Positions 8,674 to 22,204 are shown, numbered from the stretch's first letter. The stretch: 64,000 nt of DNA from Raphanus sativus (GCF_000801105.2 NC_079512.1:26491848-26555847); one strand, 5' to 3'. Program-made: numbers and translations. The notes: generated from the letters alone by a model not told the origin.

Positions 8674-11600
8674 TCCCTTTTCTATTATTTGAGGAGACCA
8701 CTTTTAAAAGAAACCTTTAGTTCATGTGTTTATTACAAGTGTACCATTTCTTATGTGGCAACTCCACAAGCCCTCTCACCTAATCTATTTAAAAAACTTT
8801 AGTTAACTAGAGTAATTACATAACATGCCATTGATCAAAACATTATTATTTAACTAAACATTTGTATAGTCCCTTAAATTACTTTAACTTTGCCAACATT
8901 CATATCACATATATACACATATATACGTATCACATCTATAAAGTTGTAATCATTTATATGACATCACATATATATGTATCACATCACATACTGGTCTAAT
9001 TTTTTATTCAACATGAATCTAGATGGTTACATGTTGTTCTAATTTTTTTATACAAAATGAATATAGATGGTTACGTATTGGTCTAATTTTTTTATTCAAA
9101 ATGAATTTTATATTCAAAATAAAAAGGTTATTACGTGTATATTTTTGAATCTAAAATTATTTTATACACTATGTGTATTGACTATGTGTTTGAATCTAAA
9201 ATAACATCAGTCTAAATCCTATACATATGTCCCATATTAACGACATAAACTAATTCATGCATTGATTTATTCTATAAAAAAATTCTTAGTAAATATTATT
9301 TATTTATTTTTAGCAACTTTCCATAAATATAGGAATAGTGATTAATCGATTTTGTACGCTATTGGAAAGGAAATATATGATCACCTTAAATCTGCAATGG
9401 TTCTTATCAAAGTTTCATAGTGAATTTTACCAAAATCGTTTTCGTGAACATAATGGTGGAAGTCTTTTTCTATATAACATAGTCGTTGACCACCACTATT
9501 TTATGCATTATTTATAACAGTTTTTTTATACAAGTTCGGGGTTAAATAAACAAATTTATTTGTTATCTGAAGGAGATGCCGTGTAATTGTGCCAGCTAAC
9601 AAATATTGGTTATATTTCATGAATAAATCATATAACATATATATCTATATTTTACGATTTATGTTTCTATGATAAAAAGGGATGATCAATCGCATTTACT
9701 CTCACGACTGAATCAAAATAATGTTAGATTTGTATTCACTTGCCAGTAACAATTGATTTAAATTTGTTTTCTACCAGTTTTCTATATTTCATCTTTCTGA
9801 TTAATTTTATACATGAATTTCTTATAATTTAAATAACATGTTTCCTATAATATCTCTGCATTTATCTTTGGCAATCATGATTGATTTTTTTTGTTTGAAT
9901 TCACATTATATTGACAAAAGTCGTGTAATACTTGCTGCATAAATTTAATCTTTGAAATAATGTAATTAATGCAATATTGAGGCAAATTGATAAGTTTAAA
10001 AATGTAGGAAACTTAAATCTTGGAATCAGACTAATATGGTAACAACTAATTGATCTCTCAATCACATTATACACTTTCCGTTTAATAAAGCCGTGTAATT
10101 TATATTTCTCACTATAAATATATTGTTCGATAAGAGTGAAATTCATTAGACTCTGGAAGCAGTACACGTCTTTTGGTGGAAAGACCATAGAAATAGTTTT
10201 CGTGGATGCTAAAGTAAGTTGTTTTTTGTATATAGTTTCATAAAATATCGATATTGTAATTTGTTTTGTATCTGATGCCCACATTTTTTTTAGGAAGATA
10301 AGATCCATGCTTTCAATTAAAAGGAACTGGTGCACCAGTTTGAACCTTTCTTCATCCAAGAATGTTCCAAACTTTTTTTTAATTTCTCTTTGACCCCCTC
10401 ATACGGTTCTTACCAGACAACCAACCACCTTTACAAGATTGTTTCTTTTCCTACCACCAGGGTTTGAAACTGTGAAGATCTCCCAAACCAACTCTCTGGC
10501 CTTCAACATGTGACCTATCGTTCGATATTAGATGGAACATTCTATCCTGATTTTTTAGTTGGTAAGTGATCATTATCTATATCTAAATTTAAAAAAGTTA
10601 TACTTACTAATATTTTTATGCAAAGATACCCAGAAGAAACTGTACCAATTATCGTTTATACATATATAATTTAATTGATGATTTGAAAATATATTTATAA
10701 ATTGAATAAGCAGATATAATTGGTATAGTTTCTTAACTAATTGGACAATATTAAATTTAGTCCTTGCAATCCCTTAATTTAAGCCTAATATTTTTAACTA
10801 AGCAATCAACATTAATACTAACATGCAAATAATTTTGACCGTATAAATTATTAGATTCTTTAATATGTTCAAATACCATAGTCAATATTGTTTCTTATTT
10901 GTTTATTTTAGTTATAATACTTTTGAAAAATTTAAAATTTAAAATAAAAGTTATGGATTATTAGGATTAAAGTTTTGGCATAGACTATTCATTTTCTTTC
11001 AAATCGAGGTGGAATTAACCATGTCAGTTATTAATATGTTATTGAGTTAATGTTTACTAAGTAAATAAAAAATAAATCTAAAACCAATTAATATCAGTTT
11101 CCAAATATTCTAAACTATATTGAAAATAATAATTGACTTGGTCGATGATTTTTAAATTTATTTATTTCAGTTTAGATTTAAAATAAAATAAAAAATTCTA
11201 GAACCAGCTAAAGTACAAATGTATATATAAATCTTTATGTTATTATAAAAAGTTAGTGATCTATATAGTATATGTTCTAAGTATTTTTTATTCTATTTCA
11301 ATCAATTTCTGACTAAACTTGGTATGCAATTCAATATGTTTGACCGAAAGAAAGACATTTACCGTTTCCTATAATACATTACAATTCATGATCATGTCAT
11401 TATGATAATGACCATCATCGGTATAAATCATAATCATGTCACTAATTGCGCATATATTAATTCAATTTTATGTGCTTAGGCGAATCACAATGTCAATTAT
11501 GTCATTAATATTTTTAATATTATGAATTGATATTACGAAGTACATAAAATTCAAAATCAAAATTTATAATAAATTGCAATCCCTTAACTTAAGCCACAAG

Positions 11601-12228
11601 ACCCTGAGATTAAGAAATCTCAATAAATGTTAATAAATTAATAATGTTTTTGTTCATCAATTTACATATGAATCAAAGATAGGTTATGATCGTAATTTAA
11701 CCAAATTTGATTCAATGTTAAATTTAAGTTTTATATGCAAATTTAAATAATATTATTCTAAGGAAAGATAGATATTAAGAAAATTTAAATTTAACCGTAA
11801 TTTATACAATATCGAAAATAGAAAATTGATATACACAATCAGCTTTTTGGTTTCGGTTAATATTTTTAATTTACTATAAATCTATTTAAATTATCATTAA
11901 TAATTAAGAACCACACACAAATTTTGAAGATTTACTTGCGGAACATTACTAGACAAGTTTTTAAAAAAATTTAAAAAAATCTAAACAATTGCACAAATTG
12001 TAAACTACTCTTATAGGAAGACAAACTTTCATAAAATTTACTTCAATTACACCTAACCAAAAAAAAATCGAAGCTTACTTTCTATAACATGCACAATGAC
12101 CTTCAATTTTTCATTATATAATATGTAATATTTGTGCCTAAAACTTTTACCATTCTAATATCTATAGATTAAAAATTCTAATCTTTATTTAATTCATTCA
12201 CTCCGCGCAAGGCGCGGATATCATCTAG
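8674..12228 (+). mobile_element. Helitron 2, non-autonomous, with RPA-like pseudogene
   Basis: The 3' end is firm: a TCCGCGC-AAG-GCGCGGA hairpin at 12202-12218, then CTAG at 12225-12228 and T12229. The proposed 5' end is TCCCTTTTCTATTATTTG at 8674, preceded by A8673; this end is less certain. The length is about 3.56 kb. The body holds a decayed RPA-like gene and, at about 8991-9110, three loose repeats of a unit reading GGTCTAATTTTTTTATTCAA. The rest is AT-rich with no open frame of note. No Rep/helicase is present. Confidence 0.65.
10138..10561 (+). pseudogene. RPA1-like (DUF223) pseudogene in Helitron 2
   Basis: Exon A (about 10138-10213) reads IRLWKQYTSFGGKTIEIVF and ends at a GTAAGT donor. 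Exon B (10294-10561) reads EDKIHAF, then KELVHQFEPFF, NFSLTPSYGSYQTTNH, CEDLP and LDGTFYPDFLV, and again ends at GTAAGT. This follows the DUF223 OB-fold pattern closely (WKQY.S.GGET, KIHA, GSYRTT, ILDGTLDPDFLVD). At least two in-frame stops (after KIHAFN and after TTRV) show it is dead. Later exons were not found. The longest open frame here is antisense and is an artefact. Confidence 0.75.
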
Positions 12229-12530
12229 TATATATGTATATTTTGATTACTACGAGGACGGCGGTGAAAATGATCCTACATCAAATTAATTACTAAAAGT
12301 TGACCGATCAGTCCTTAACCCAAATCTAAATGTTAAAGGGACTGATCGAAACAAATAATTAAGTAGGCCCAATACGAGACGCAATCTGGTTTAATACGGT
12401 ACAGTTCTTCAACTATGTACCAACCAATACCAGACACATTTGTATTCGGCGTCTCAAAGTTTTTCTCGTTTGATCCGTTCTTCCAAACTCCTTCCGCCTT
12501 GATTCCAATCCAACTGATTCTCAAAAAAAA
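12229..12530. other. KUP7 upstream region
   Basis: These 302 bases lie between the Helitron end and the KUP7 start codon. They must hold the proximal promoter and 5' UTR. The inverted pair ACTGATCGAAACA / TTGACCGATCAGT near 12299-12352 is the only pattern seen. The insertion lies within about 300 bp of the start codon. Confidence 0.5.
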
Positions 12531-15500
12531 ATGGCGGAGGAGAGCAGCTTCGATGGCTCCGAGAAGGAAGAGATCGGTAGCTCACGCGGTGGCTTCGGAG
12601 ATTTGGGGTCTATGGACTCTATCGAGTCTCGATGGGTTACTCAAGACGACGATGATTCCGAAATCGACGTTGACGACGAAGACGATGATGATGACGATGA
12701 AGACGACGAACTATACGGAACCGGACTTGAATCGGAGGACGAGGAGATAGCGGAGCACCGCCTGATCCGTGCTCGTCCCCGTGCTGACTCCTTCGACGTG
12801 GAAGCTCTCGACGTTCCAGGTGCTTCGAGGGATTACTACGAGGTGAGGTGATTTTAACGGTTTCGTATTCCTAGTTTACTTTTATCTACGGAGAGTTAAC
12901 CAAACTTCTATTTGTGTGTAGGACTTGACTGTGGGAAGGAGAGTGTTGCTTGCGTTCCAGACGCTAGGGGTTGTATTTGGAGACGTAGGAATCAGTCCAT
13001 TGTATACTTTCAGTGTTATGTTCAGTAAATCACCTGTACAAGAGCAAGAAGATGTCATTGGAGCCTTGTCATTAGTGTTATACACTTTACTTTTGATCAC
13101 TTTTGTTAAATACGTTCTTCTTGTTCTATGGGCAAATGATAATGGTGAAGGTATGATTTAAAACCTTTTTTTTTGTTTGTCGTCTTTGAATCTTTTATAT
13201 GCATACAGCGCCAACTGGTTTTGATTACTTGTGATATTTGTCAGGTGGGACTTTTGCGTTATACTCGTTGATCTCTCGTCATGCCAAGATTAGTCTTATT
13301 CCTAATCAGCTTCGCTCAGACGCCCGGATTTCAAGTTTTAGGCTGAAGGTGCCTTGCCCTGAGCTTGAGAGATCATTGAAACTGAAAGAAAAACTCGAGA
13401 CTTCGTTAGTTCTGAAGAAACTTCTCCTCGTGATAGTTCTCGCTGGAACTTCCATGGTGATTGCTGATGGGGTTGTTACTCCTGCAATGTCAGGTTCTTT
13501 ATATAACCTCTTATAAGTTTGTCCATAAGCATGATTCTGCTACTACCATTACCATATGAACTTTTCTGAATACTTGATTTGGATAATGCAGTAATGTCAG
13601 CTGTGGGTGGACTTAAGGTAGGAGTTGATGCAGTTAAGCAAGGTAATGCTGATGATAGTCTAATTAACCTTGAAGCTGTTCTTGCTTGTTTTTTACCTTT
13701 GTCATTGATTTTCAGCTTGTTTCTCCTTTGCAGATCAAGTGGTGATGATTTCGGTTGCATTTCTGGTGATACTGTTTAGTCTACAAAAGTATGGGACGAG
13801 TAAGATGGGACTAGTTGTCGGTCCCGCCTTACTTATATGGTTCTGCTGTCTTGCTGGTATTGGCATTCACAACCTGGTCAAATACGATAGCAGTGTTTAC
13901 AGAGCATTTAACCCTGTCCACATCTATTATTTCTTCAAGAGGAACTCTATAAATGCGTGGTATGCTCTGGGAGGTTGCATTCTCTGTGCTACAGGTAATT
14001 TTCTCAGTTTTGATGGATGGCTAGAATTTCATGAGAAAATGATCTAGATTACTCTTGTAGCTAAGGCTTAACAGAACCGAGTAAGCCGTTTTATGCTTAA
14101 TACTCTGCCTAATATTGTGAGGCTTACTTTGTTGATCTTTCAGGCTCAGAGGCATTGTTTGCAGACCTTTGCTACTTTTCTGTTAGATCGGTTCAGGTAA
14201 ATGAAGAGTGGAAATGGCCATTGGCTCCTGATGTTTATTTTTTTTCCTTTTTGTGTGATCTTTGAGCTCTAATTTTCTGCTACTTAAGTTTATTTCGTTG
14301 TTTTTTTTCTTTGCAGCTTACGTTTGTGTTTCTCGTCCTGCCGTGCCTCACGTTGGGCTATATGGGACAAGCTGCATACCTGATGGAGAATCATGCAGAT
14401 GCTAATCGAGCTTTCTTTTCATCTGTTCCAGGTGAATTTCAGTTCCTTCCTTTCGATCAGTAAATATCCGTTCCTCTCTGGCGAACGTAACCACTTTGAT
14501 ACCACTGCAAAGGCTGTTTAGTTATGATCTCATCATACTGTTCTGCAGGTGCTGCATTCTGGCCGGTTCTTTTCATAGCCAACGTTGCAGCTTTGATTGC
14601 CAGTCGCACAATGACGACTGCAACATTTTCATGTATTAAACAATCAACAGCTCTGGGTTGTTTCCCCCGTCTTAAAATTATTCACACTTCTCGGAAATTT
14701 ATGGGTCAGATCTATATACCTGTCCTTAACTGGTTCCTGCTTGCCGTTTGCCTGGTCGTTGTCTGCTCAATCTCAAGTGTCAGTGAGATTGGAAATGCAT
14801 ATGGTAATAACTGTTTCCACTGTTCCCCCTTTTTTTAGCTTCAGTGGTTCAGTATTCCTCCCTTTTTCTTAGTTTCTTTATTTAATTTCCAGGGATGGTT
14901 GAGCTTGGAGTGATGATGACAACGACAATTCTAGTGACGTTAATCATGCTTCTTATATGGCAGATAAACATAATACTAGTGTTTGCGTTTCTGATAGTTT
15001 TCCTCGGAGTGGAACTAATCTTTTTCTCGTCAGTTATAGCGAGTGTCGGGGATGGAAGCTGGATAATATTGGTTTTTGCAGTAATCATGTTTGGTATAAT
15101 GTATGTTTGGAACTATGGAAGTAAGCTCAAGTACGAAACAGAAGTCCAAGAAAAGCTGTCAATGGATTTGATGAGAGAACTTGGGTGCAACCTGGGAACA
15201 ATAAGAGCTCCCGGTATCGGTTTGCTATACAACGAGTTAGTGAAGGGCGTACCAGCAATATTTGGTCATTTTCTGACTACTCTTCCTGCAATCCACTCCA
15301 TGGTGATTTTTGTCTGCATCAAATACGTCCCGGTACCAGTTGTGCCCCAGAATGAGAGGTTCCTCTTCAGACGTGTCTGCACCAAAAGCTATCACTTATT
15401 CCGTTGCATTGCCAGGTTGGTCTTTATTTTCTTAGCTTTCACTGCTGAAGAACCATATGTAAACACAGTCTGTGTTGATTTGATGAAGGTATGGTTACAA

Positions 15501-16038
15501 GGATGCAAGAAAAGAGAACCACCAAGCATTCGAGCAGCTGCTGATTGAGAGCCTCGAGAAGTTTATACGGAGAGAGGCTCAAGAACGTTCACTGGAGAGC
15601 GACGGGCACCATGATTCAGACTCAGAGGAAGATTTTGCAGGTACTAGAGTTGTGATCGGCCCCAACGGAAGCATGTACTCGATGGGCGATCCACTTCTCT
15701 CAGAGTACATTGAGTTAAACAAACCGATCATGGAAATGAACAGTTCTTCTGATCATACAAACCACCATCCCTTTGACGCCTCGTCTGACTCCTCTGTATC
15801 TGAAGCGGAGCAGAGCCTGGAGAGAGAGTTGTCGTTCATACACCAAGCCAAAGCATCAGGGGTGGTGTATCTACTCGGACATGGTGATATAAGAGCAAGA
15901 AAAGATTCATGGTTCATCAAGAAGTTAGTCATTAATTACTTTTACGCATTCTTGAGGAAAAACTGCAGAAGAGGAATTGCAAATTTGAGTGTGCCTCAGT
16001 CCCATCTGATGCAGGTCGGCATGACATACATGGTCTGA
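12531..16038 (+). CDS. KUP7: KUP/HAK/KT potassium transporter KUP7
   Basis: Plasma-membrane K+ uptake transporter (Arabidopsis KUP7 acts in root K+ uptake and xylem loading). Ten coding exons by eye: 12531-12842, 12922-13150, 13245-13493, 13592-13642, 13734-13994, 14144-14196, 14317-14431, 14549-14803, 14893-15415, 15489-16038. All phases agree and they give 865 aa (Arabidopsis about 858). The N-terminus is cytosolic and very acidic (a run of Asp/Glu at residues 43-62). The signature GVVFGDVGISPLYTF is followed by a dozen or so membrane segments, including VLAGTSMVIADGVVTPAMS. The long cytosolic tail ends SVPQSHLMQVGMTYMV. No lesion was seen. In Arabidopsis KUP7 starts this gene order. Confidence 0.95.
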
Positions 16039-18973
16039 GCTTCTTATTTCGAACACAGCTTATTTTTCGTGCCCATAGATTTAATTATTTGTAAACCGCC
16101 TGATGTTTCCGCATTGTAAGTGAAGAATCTGAGAGGTTGATTGTTTGTAGATCCTGAGAGTATTTTTAGTTTTAGTTTTTCCAAAATTTAGTTTTCATCC
16201 AATCAAGATTTAAGCAAAGTAGATTCCCTAATTTTTAGGAAACCAGATTTTCAACTCTTTAACCATTTTGTACATAAAAATCAGAATCCACATTTTATGG
16301 GTTTTCCCTAGTACTACAACAGTTTTCATCCTTTTGCAGTACATTAATTATTTTATATATAAAAAAACACATCTACAATTTTAAAAAAAATGCATGAACA
16401 AATGGTTTACAAATAATATTTTTTACAAATCAAACTGTAGAGTTTTAGGCAAGTTAAATCCATAATATAAGAAAACCAGTAAAAACCAAAAGAACATGTT
16501 TTGTTGGTTTTCTTACCAATGTACCTTGATTTCGTATATTTTTTATTTTTTTTCTAAAACATTTATGTATTTATGTATTAATATAAGAAAATATTAAAGT
16601 GACAAAATAGTAGCTATTCAAATCACTAAATTTAAATAAAATATTTTACATCTAAAATCTAATATAAAAATATAAAAAATTATTATACAAAGGAAGAAAG
16701 TTAACATAACTATTTATTTTTAATTTTAAAATAAACCAATCTAAATATTTGTATTGTATAATATATAGATATTTAATTTTTGATTTAGTAATTTCACATT
16801 TATAAAGAATTACTTATAAAGAAAACTAAAAACAATAATTAGTATAATTTTTAAATTACATAGTTTTATGCATATTTAGCATATTTTAAAAATAAAATTA
16901 TTTTTTATTTCTGTAAATATTAAATCTAATTAATCATTGTATAGAATTAAAAATACACTTTAACAATCCAACTATTCATATTTATATTTCGTAATGCTGG
17001 AATTGCATAATTTTTATTCTTTATACCATATTTTATAAAAATATATTAAAATTTATTTAGTTTGTTTTCAAAGCTTAATTAGTTATTTATTTTCATATCA
17101 ATACAAAATTAAATGTCATTATACTTGTAGCTAATAGTTTTATTTTATAGCAGTCTGTTTTACTATTTTAAAATAAAATTTAATTAAAAAAAAATTTCAT
17201 AACAAATTTTGTTTATTATTATCTTACTTTACTCTAAAAGAAAAACCAAAAATCTAAAATCACCATTCAAGTTTTTCAAAAAGCTAAAATCTACTGCAAA
17301 AGCAAAAACCATAATTAAAAACCAAAACCAAAAATCTAAAAACCAAAATTCAAAAACTAAAAACTAAAATCTAGAAACCATTGAAACAATCATCACCTGA
17401 GTCTTTCACTAAAATCTGTAGAGAACATCTAGTAGAAGAAAATGTTGAAGACTATAATGATCGATTACAAGAATTCCTCTTTACAAAAGGTTAAACGGAG
17501 CTTTATGGAGTAAATTTTGTCCCATGTCACATTGTCTTGTTTTAACGACCATATTTTTGTGTACCTCTCCGATAAGCATATGCAATTATTCAAGGTGCAC
17601 AAGGTGAAGAAACAAATCACAAAATCACAGTCTAGGTTTATGCAAGCAGAATTATAAAACCAAAATTTATTACAAATATGATTTTTAATTGTTTATATGA
17701 TGAGTCGGTTATTCACAAGTATTAAGCCAAACAAAAAAGTGTAATAACGAAAATAATAATGTTTATAACAAAAGATGAGAATCACACACATGTAAATATT
17801 ACTGTGTTGAAATATGCGAAACTCAAATCCATTAATCCGTAAAGTTGTATGAGTAGACTTTGACATAGTTCATTGTGGTTTAATCCGGTATAATTCTTAA
17901 GAGTTTTATGCCTAGATCTTCGCCATTTCTCACCTTCATAAAAGTAGATTTAGTAGCAAACCAACCTATAGAATTCAAAAACAATGAGCTAGTATGTGCA
18001 ATATGTGTTGTTATGTAGTTTCTTTTGGTGTAATTTAATTTCGTTAGTTCATTGTACTATTTTCACACTAGATGTTAAACAGAGTAGGACAAACAAATAG
18101 TTTGTAAAATAGCATCCAAGATGTGAGATGATTGTAGTTATTGTTTATAGTTATTATACAAGTAGAAAAATGCTTATAGTTATTGTTTATACATTATGTA
18201 AAAGTCTATTTGAGACGAGAGGCTGCTAGAGCATCACTTATACTAAACAAGGAAGCTACATGTAATTAAAACTAATCTTAGACAGTGGATTTTATTAGTT
18301 TATTATTTAATCTTCGGTATCACATTTAGAAAATTGTTCTTGACGGTAAACAACAAAATACCGCTTTTAAAGTTCCAAATTTCAAAGATTGGCATCTAAA
18401 TGGTCAATAATCACATTTATGACTATTTTATTGTCACTTATTACTTCGAATACACTGTTTCTGTTAATGGTTTTGGAGGATAACATATGGTTAATTATCA
18501 CATCAGATTTCATGAACGCATTTATCCTTGAACCCCAAACAAGACGGCAAAGAATGGTGAGACACGACTCCAAAAACTTACGAGTTAGATAGAAACTGAT
18601 TCTAAGTCTTTCTTGTTCGCCAAACTACTTTTTACTTCTCTAAAACCCCCAAAAGTACAGGTTTTGATTACATTATGTTCATGATTAAACCTGTAACCAA
18701 TTATAGTAATTTTGTGGTTTATTTAATTTCGGTTACATCTGTACAGACTGGAATCGAACCTATTACCTCTCTATATTACTTAATCAATAGGGTGTTTTAT
18801 ACAAATATAACATCCTACATGTCCTTTGCTGTAATATCATAAATTATACGTTCGGACAATAAGTCACGTTTATTTTGGGTTTCCGACATAACTGAAACAG
18901 CTTCTGTCTCTCTTCTGTTTCATCATCACGCCTTTCTTCTCCTCTGTTTCATTTTGAATATTTTTTTTCAAAA
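16039..18973. other. AT-rich intergenic region, KUP7 3' UTR to hydrolase
   Basis: The KUP7 3' UTR probably ends within the first 150-250 bases. Between about 16140 and 17395 the ends are loosely inverted (GATTGTTTGTAGATCC against the complement of GGTTTCTAGATTTTAG-type repeats), which may mark an old DNA transposon; no target duplication was confirmed. A block at about 17957-18020 recurs upstream of EXL4 near 21668. A tRNA-like B box (GGTTCGATTCC, complement near 18745-18756) may be a SINE relic. No gene was recognised. Confidence 0.5.
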
Positions 18974-20172
18974 ATGTTTGATCATCTGAAACTGGCGCGA
19001 TGCTTCAGCTTCACGGCATCGCGCGATTGGTTATTCAAACAATCATTCTCAAACGCCGGTCTCCGTTCCGTCATCACCGATCTCTCCCACAACAATCCCC
19101 TCTCATCGACGACGACGACGTCTATGCATTGTTGGATCCCTAAATCTCCAAACCGATCGAAACCTAATCTCCTCCTCCTCCACGGCTTCGGAGCCAACGC
19201 AATGTGGCAATACGGAGAACATCTCCGAGCTTTCACTAGCCGGTTCAACGTATACGTCCCTGACCTCCTCTTCTTCGGTTTATCTTCAACATCGGAACCA
19301 AACCGGTCCGAATCTTTCCAAGCTCAATGTCTGATAAGGCTAATGGAAGCGCATGGTGTCAAGAGGATGAGCATTGTCGGAATCAGCTACGGTGGATTCG
19401 TTGGGTACAGTTTAGCGGCGCAGTTCCCAGAGAAAGTGGAGAAGATTGTGTTATGCTGCGCCGGGGTTTGCCTTGAGGAGAAAGATATGGAGGATGGGTT
19501 GTTTAAGGTTCCGAATCTTGAAGAAGCCACTGGGATTTTGATTCCTCAGACGCCGGAGAAGCTTAAGGAGCTTATTAGATTCTCTTTCGTTAAGCCTATC
19601 AAAGGTGTTCCATCGTTTTTTCTTTGGGACTTTATAGATGTAAGTTCTGTTTCTTTCTTGTTTTGTTTGCATTTGTGGTTTTCCTTTTTATTGGGTTGAG
19701 TTTTGTTTCTCAATGTGAAGGTAATGTGTATGGAGTTTGTAGAGGAGAAGAGAGATTTGATCAAATCAATACTTAAAGATCGGAGACTTTCAGATCTTCC
19801 TAGGATCAAACAGGTGCAGAAAGTACATTTCTTTAGCTTTCTTTTTGCTATGTAGATGTTGAAGTTGCTGTAAAATTGTTTATATATGTGTGTTAAATTT
19901 AGAAATCTTTGATCATATGGGGAGAAGAAGATCAAATATTTCCACTTGAGCTTGGTTACAGATTAAAAAGGTAAATACAGAGATAACCATTTTCTTTTAC
20001 TGTGAAACAACAACTTATATTTATAATGAGGTAAAAAATATGGTGAAACAACAGACATATAGGAGACAATGCAGAGATAATGGTGATCAAGAAGGCAGGA
20101 CATGCTGTGAATTTGGAGAAGTCTAAAGAGTTCCTCAAGCACTTGAAATCCTTTCTCATTGACTCTTTGTGA
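18974..20172 (+). CDS. alpha/beta hydrolase family protein
   Basis: Four exons: 18974-19639, 19721-19813, 19903-19970, 20055-20172, total 314 aa. The fold is clear: LLLLHGFGANAMWQYG (oxyanion region), PDLLFFG, nucleophile elbow GISYGG (catalytic Ser), LLIPQT..KL cap segment, IIWGEEDQIFP (Asp) and KKAGHAVNLE (His), so the Ser-Asp-His triad is complete. The N-terminus (about 45 residues before the fold) is basic and hydroxylated, and might be a transit peptide. The substrate cannot be told from sequence. It matches the remembered place of At5g09430, between KUP7 and EXL4. The last coding 42 bases are part of a tandem repeat that runs into the 3' UTR. Confidence 0.9.
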
Positions 20173-20413
20173 ACTACTGTTTTATTTAATCTATTTTTAT
20201 AGATTGATAACCAATAGTTCCTCAAGCACTTGAAATCCTTTCGTATTGACTCTTTGTGAACTACTGTTTTTTTAATTTATTTTTATAGATTGATAACCAA
20301 TAGTTCCTCAAGCACTTGAAATCTTTTCTCATTGACTCTTTATGACCTAGTGTTTTTTTTTTAATTAGTGAACTACTGTTTTTAAAATTCTTTTTATAGA
20401 TTGATAACCTATT
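20131..20413 (+). repeat. tandem repeat of the hydrolase's last codons and 3' UTR
   Basis: A unit of 86-87 bp beginning TTCCTCAAGCACTTGAAATC repeats at 20131, 20218 and 20304; the third unit is interrupted by a short duplicated or inserted stretch. The first unit holds the C-terminal codons (FLKHLKSFLIDSL) and the stop. The later units keep the coding-like sequence and its stop but lie beyond the stop, so they are untranslated. Slippage or unequal exchange is the likely origin. Confidence 0.9.
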
Positions 20414-22204
20414 ACACTACTATTTTTCATTACTTCATTCGGAAAGAATGACCTTTCTCTATTGTTGAAAATGCAAGCATCAATTAGGGGATCACAAAAC
20501 ACGAATATTTTGTTTACAACACACATCAATGGTCTACAGACTCTACACTAAGCGATCCAATCCACAACAGAGAGTCTACAGAATTGCGGAGACAACTTCA
20601 TAACTTAATTTATAACTAAAGGCCTAGACCTCTCTAAATGGGCTGTATCTTTCATTAGTTGGCTTTCAGGAAAAACACTTGAGGAGAATGTTTATTCGAT
20701 TGAATTTATAACATGTGGAGCTCGAAATGTTGAGCCTCAAGGAAACGAAAAGAATTCATTCAAATCTTTAATCATTTCTACGTGCTCTTTTGGAATCTTA
20801 GATTTCAAATTTGTCGGCATCAAAACAGACGAAACCAGAGCAAGAAGGGCAAATTTAATTCAATGAGGGAAGACTCCAAAAACGTTGATTCTTATAAATA
20901 CATGACAAGGGAACTGGAACCAATCTGTGTATAGAGATTAAAGATCATATACACTCATTGATTTGGTAGGACTTTTGCTTAAAGAAACAGTGAAAACCCA
21001 TTCTATTACGTCCTGAATGGTTTGTTAAAATTTCACTAATGTTGTTGCTTAACTAGCGGCACTTCTCAGTTCTCAGGGACTTTGACTCATACTATCTATA
21101 TCAGTTACGTCGCTGTGAAAGTTGTGTTGGTTCATATCCATATCACTATACTGGTTGGAAAAATATATTAATCAACCAGAGTCCAAAATTAATTAAAATT
21201 TGATGAAACACGCATAATAATTTAAATTGAAGGAAAATTATTTGATGAAATAAAATATTTGTGATGTAAGTTAGTCTAACCTGAAATTTGATTTATCATA
21301 TAAAAATATCAAACACGTTGATTGACAAAAATAAAATATAATGATTGTGGCTGGCATGCATATTTTTATAAGAAGTAACATTCCTAATGAAAAGCCTATT
21401 TATCAAATTTACATACTTTATTAGGATTTATATTTTCCTATCATATTCACTGACAAAATTATGTATAGTTACAAAGGTGAAAAACTAATATAATACTGTT
21501 AAAACGGAAACTGGAGAATAATTTTATCTCTATAGTTTATGAAGTAGAACAAACGTGTTGTATGAATTAATAAGACGTAACATTTAATTTAACTAGGTAT
21601 ATGATATTATTCAGTATGTTATACAGTTCTGGTTAGAAACCAAGTATCAATAATGCATAGTGTGTTATTAGCAAACCAATCTATGGAATACTGAAAATTA
21701 ACAATCAGCTAGCTAGTATGTCCAATATGTGTTGTTAATTATGTTGTTTGATTAGTTAAATCCGTAAGTCAATATATATAAGATCGATTTATCTCACAAA
21801 CTTGAAGAATTCTTCTCTGTGTATTCGTTAAGTTGGTGATCCAAAAATACCCATGCTTGTGTAAATATGATGAAATGTAAAGGAAACTGGGTGCGTTCCA
21901 AAATGTATGAAATGCAACTATTCATCGATATTTTAAAAGGCAATTGATTTTAGTTTACATGATTACATCTTTCAATAACTTCAGACAGGAACTTTTCAGT
22001 TTAAATAGTATAAACATTAGCCTGAAATGCACGGAATTGTTCATCCTTCTTGTCATAACATTTATATTTTTAAAAAAATCACGAAAATAATTCAATACTA
22101 CTGGGGAATATCCTTGCGTAAACCAATTAAATATTAACTCATGGCATACGTTGACACGGACGCTCACTGCATTCCGTAAGCTATACACCCCGTTCAAAAT
22201 TTGC
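20414..22204. other. intergenic region upstream of EXL4
   Basis: No gene was recognised in these 1.8 kb. A segment at about 21668-21740 (AGCAAACCAATCTATGGAAT... AATATGTGTTGTTA) repeats one near 17957-18020, so part of the EXL4 upstream region is shared with the KUP7-hydrolase spacer. Confidence 0.5.

Noticed and set aside
9901..10359. Open frame of 152 codons on the minus strand
   Set aside because: It is antisense to the recognisable RPA pseudogene exons and resembles no family.
18735..18765. tRNA-like B box (GGTTCGATTCC on the minus strand)
   Set aside because: No A box at the right distance and no cloverleaf arms; at most a SINE relic.
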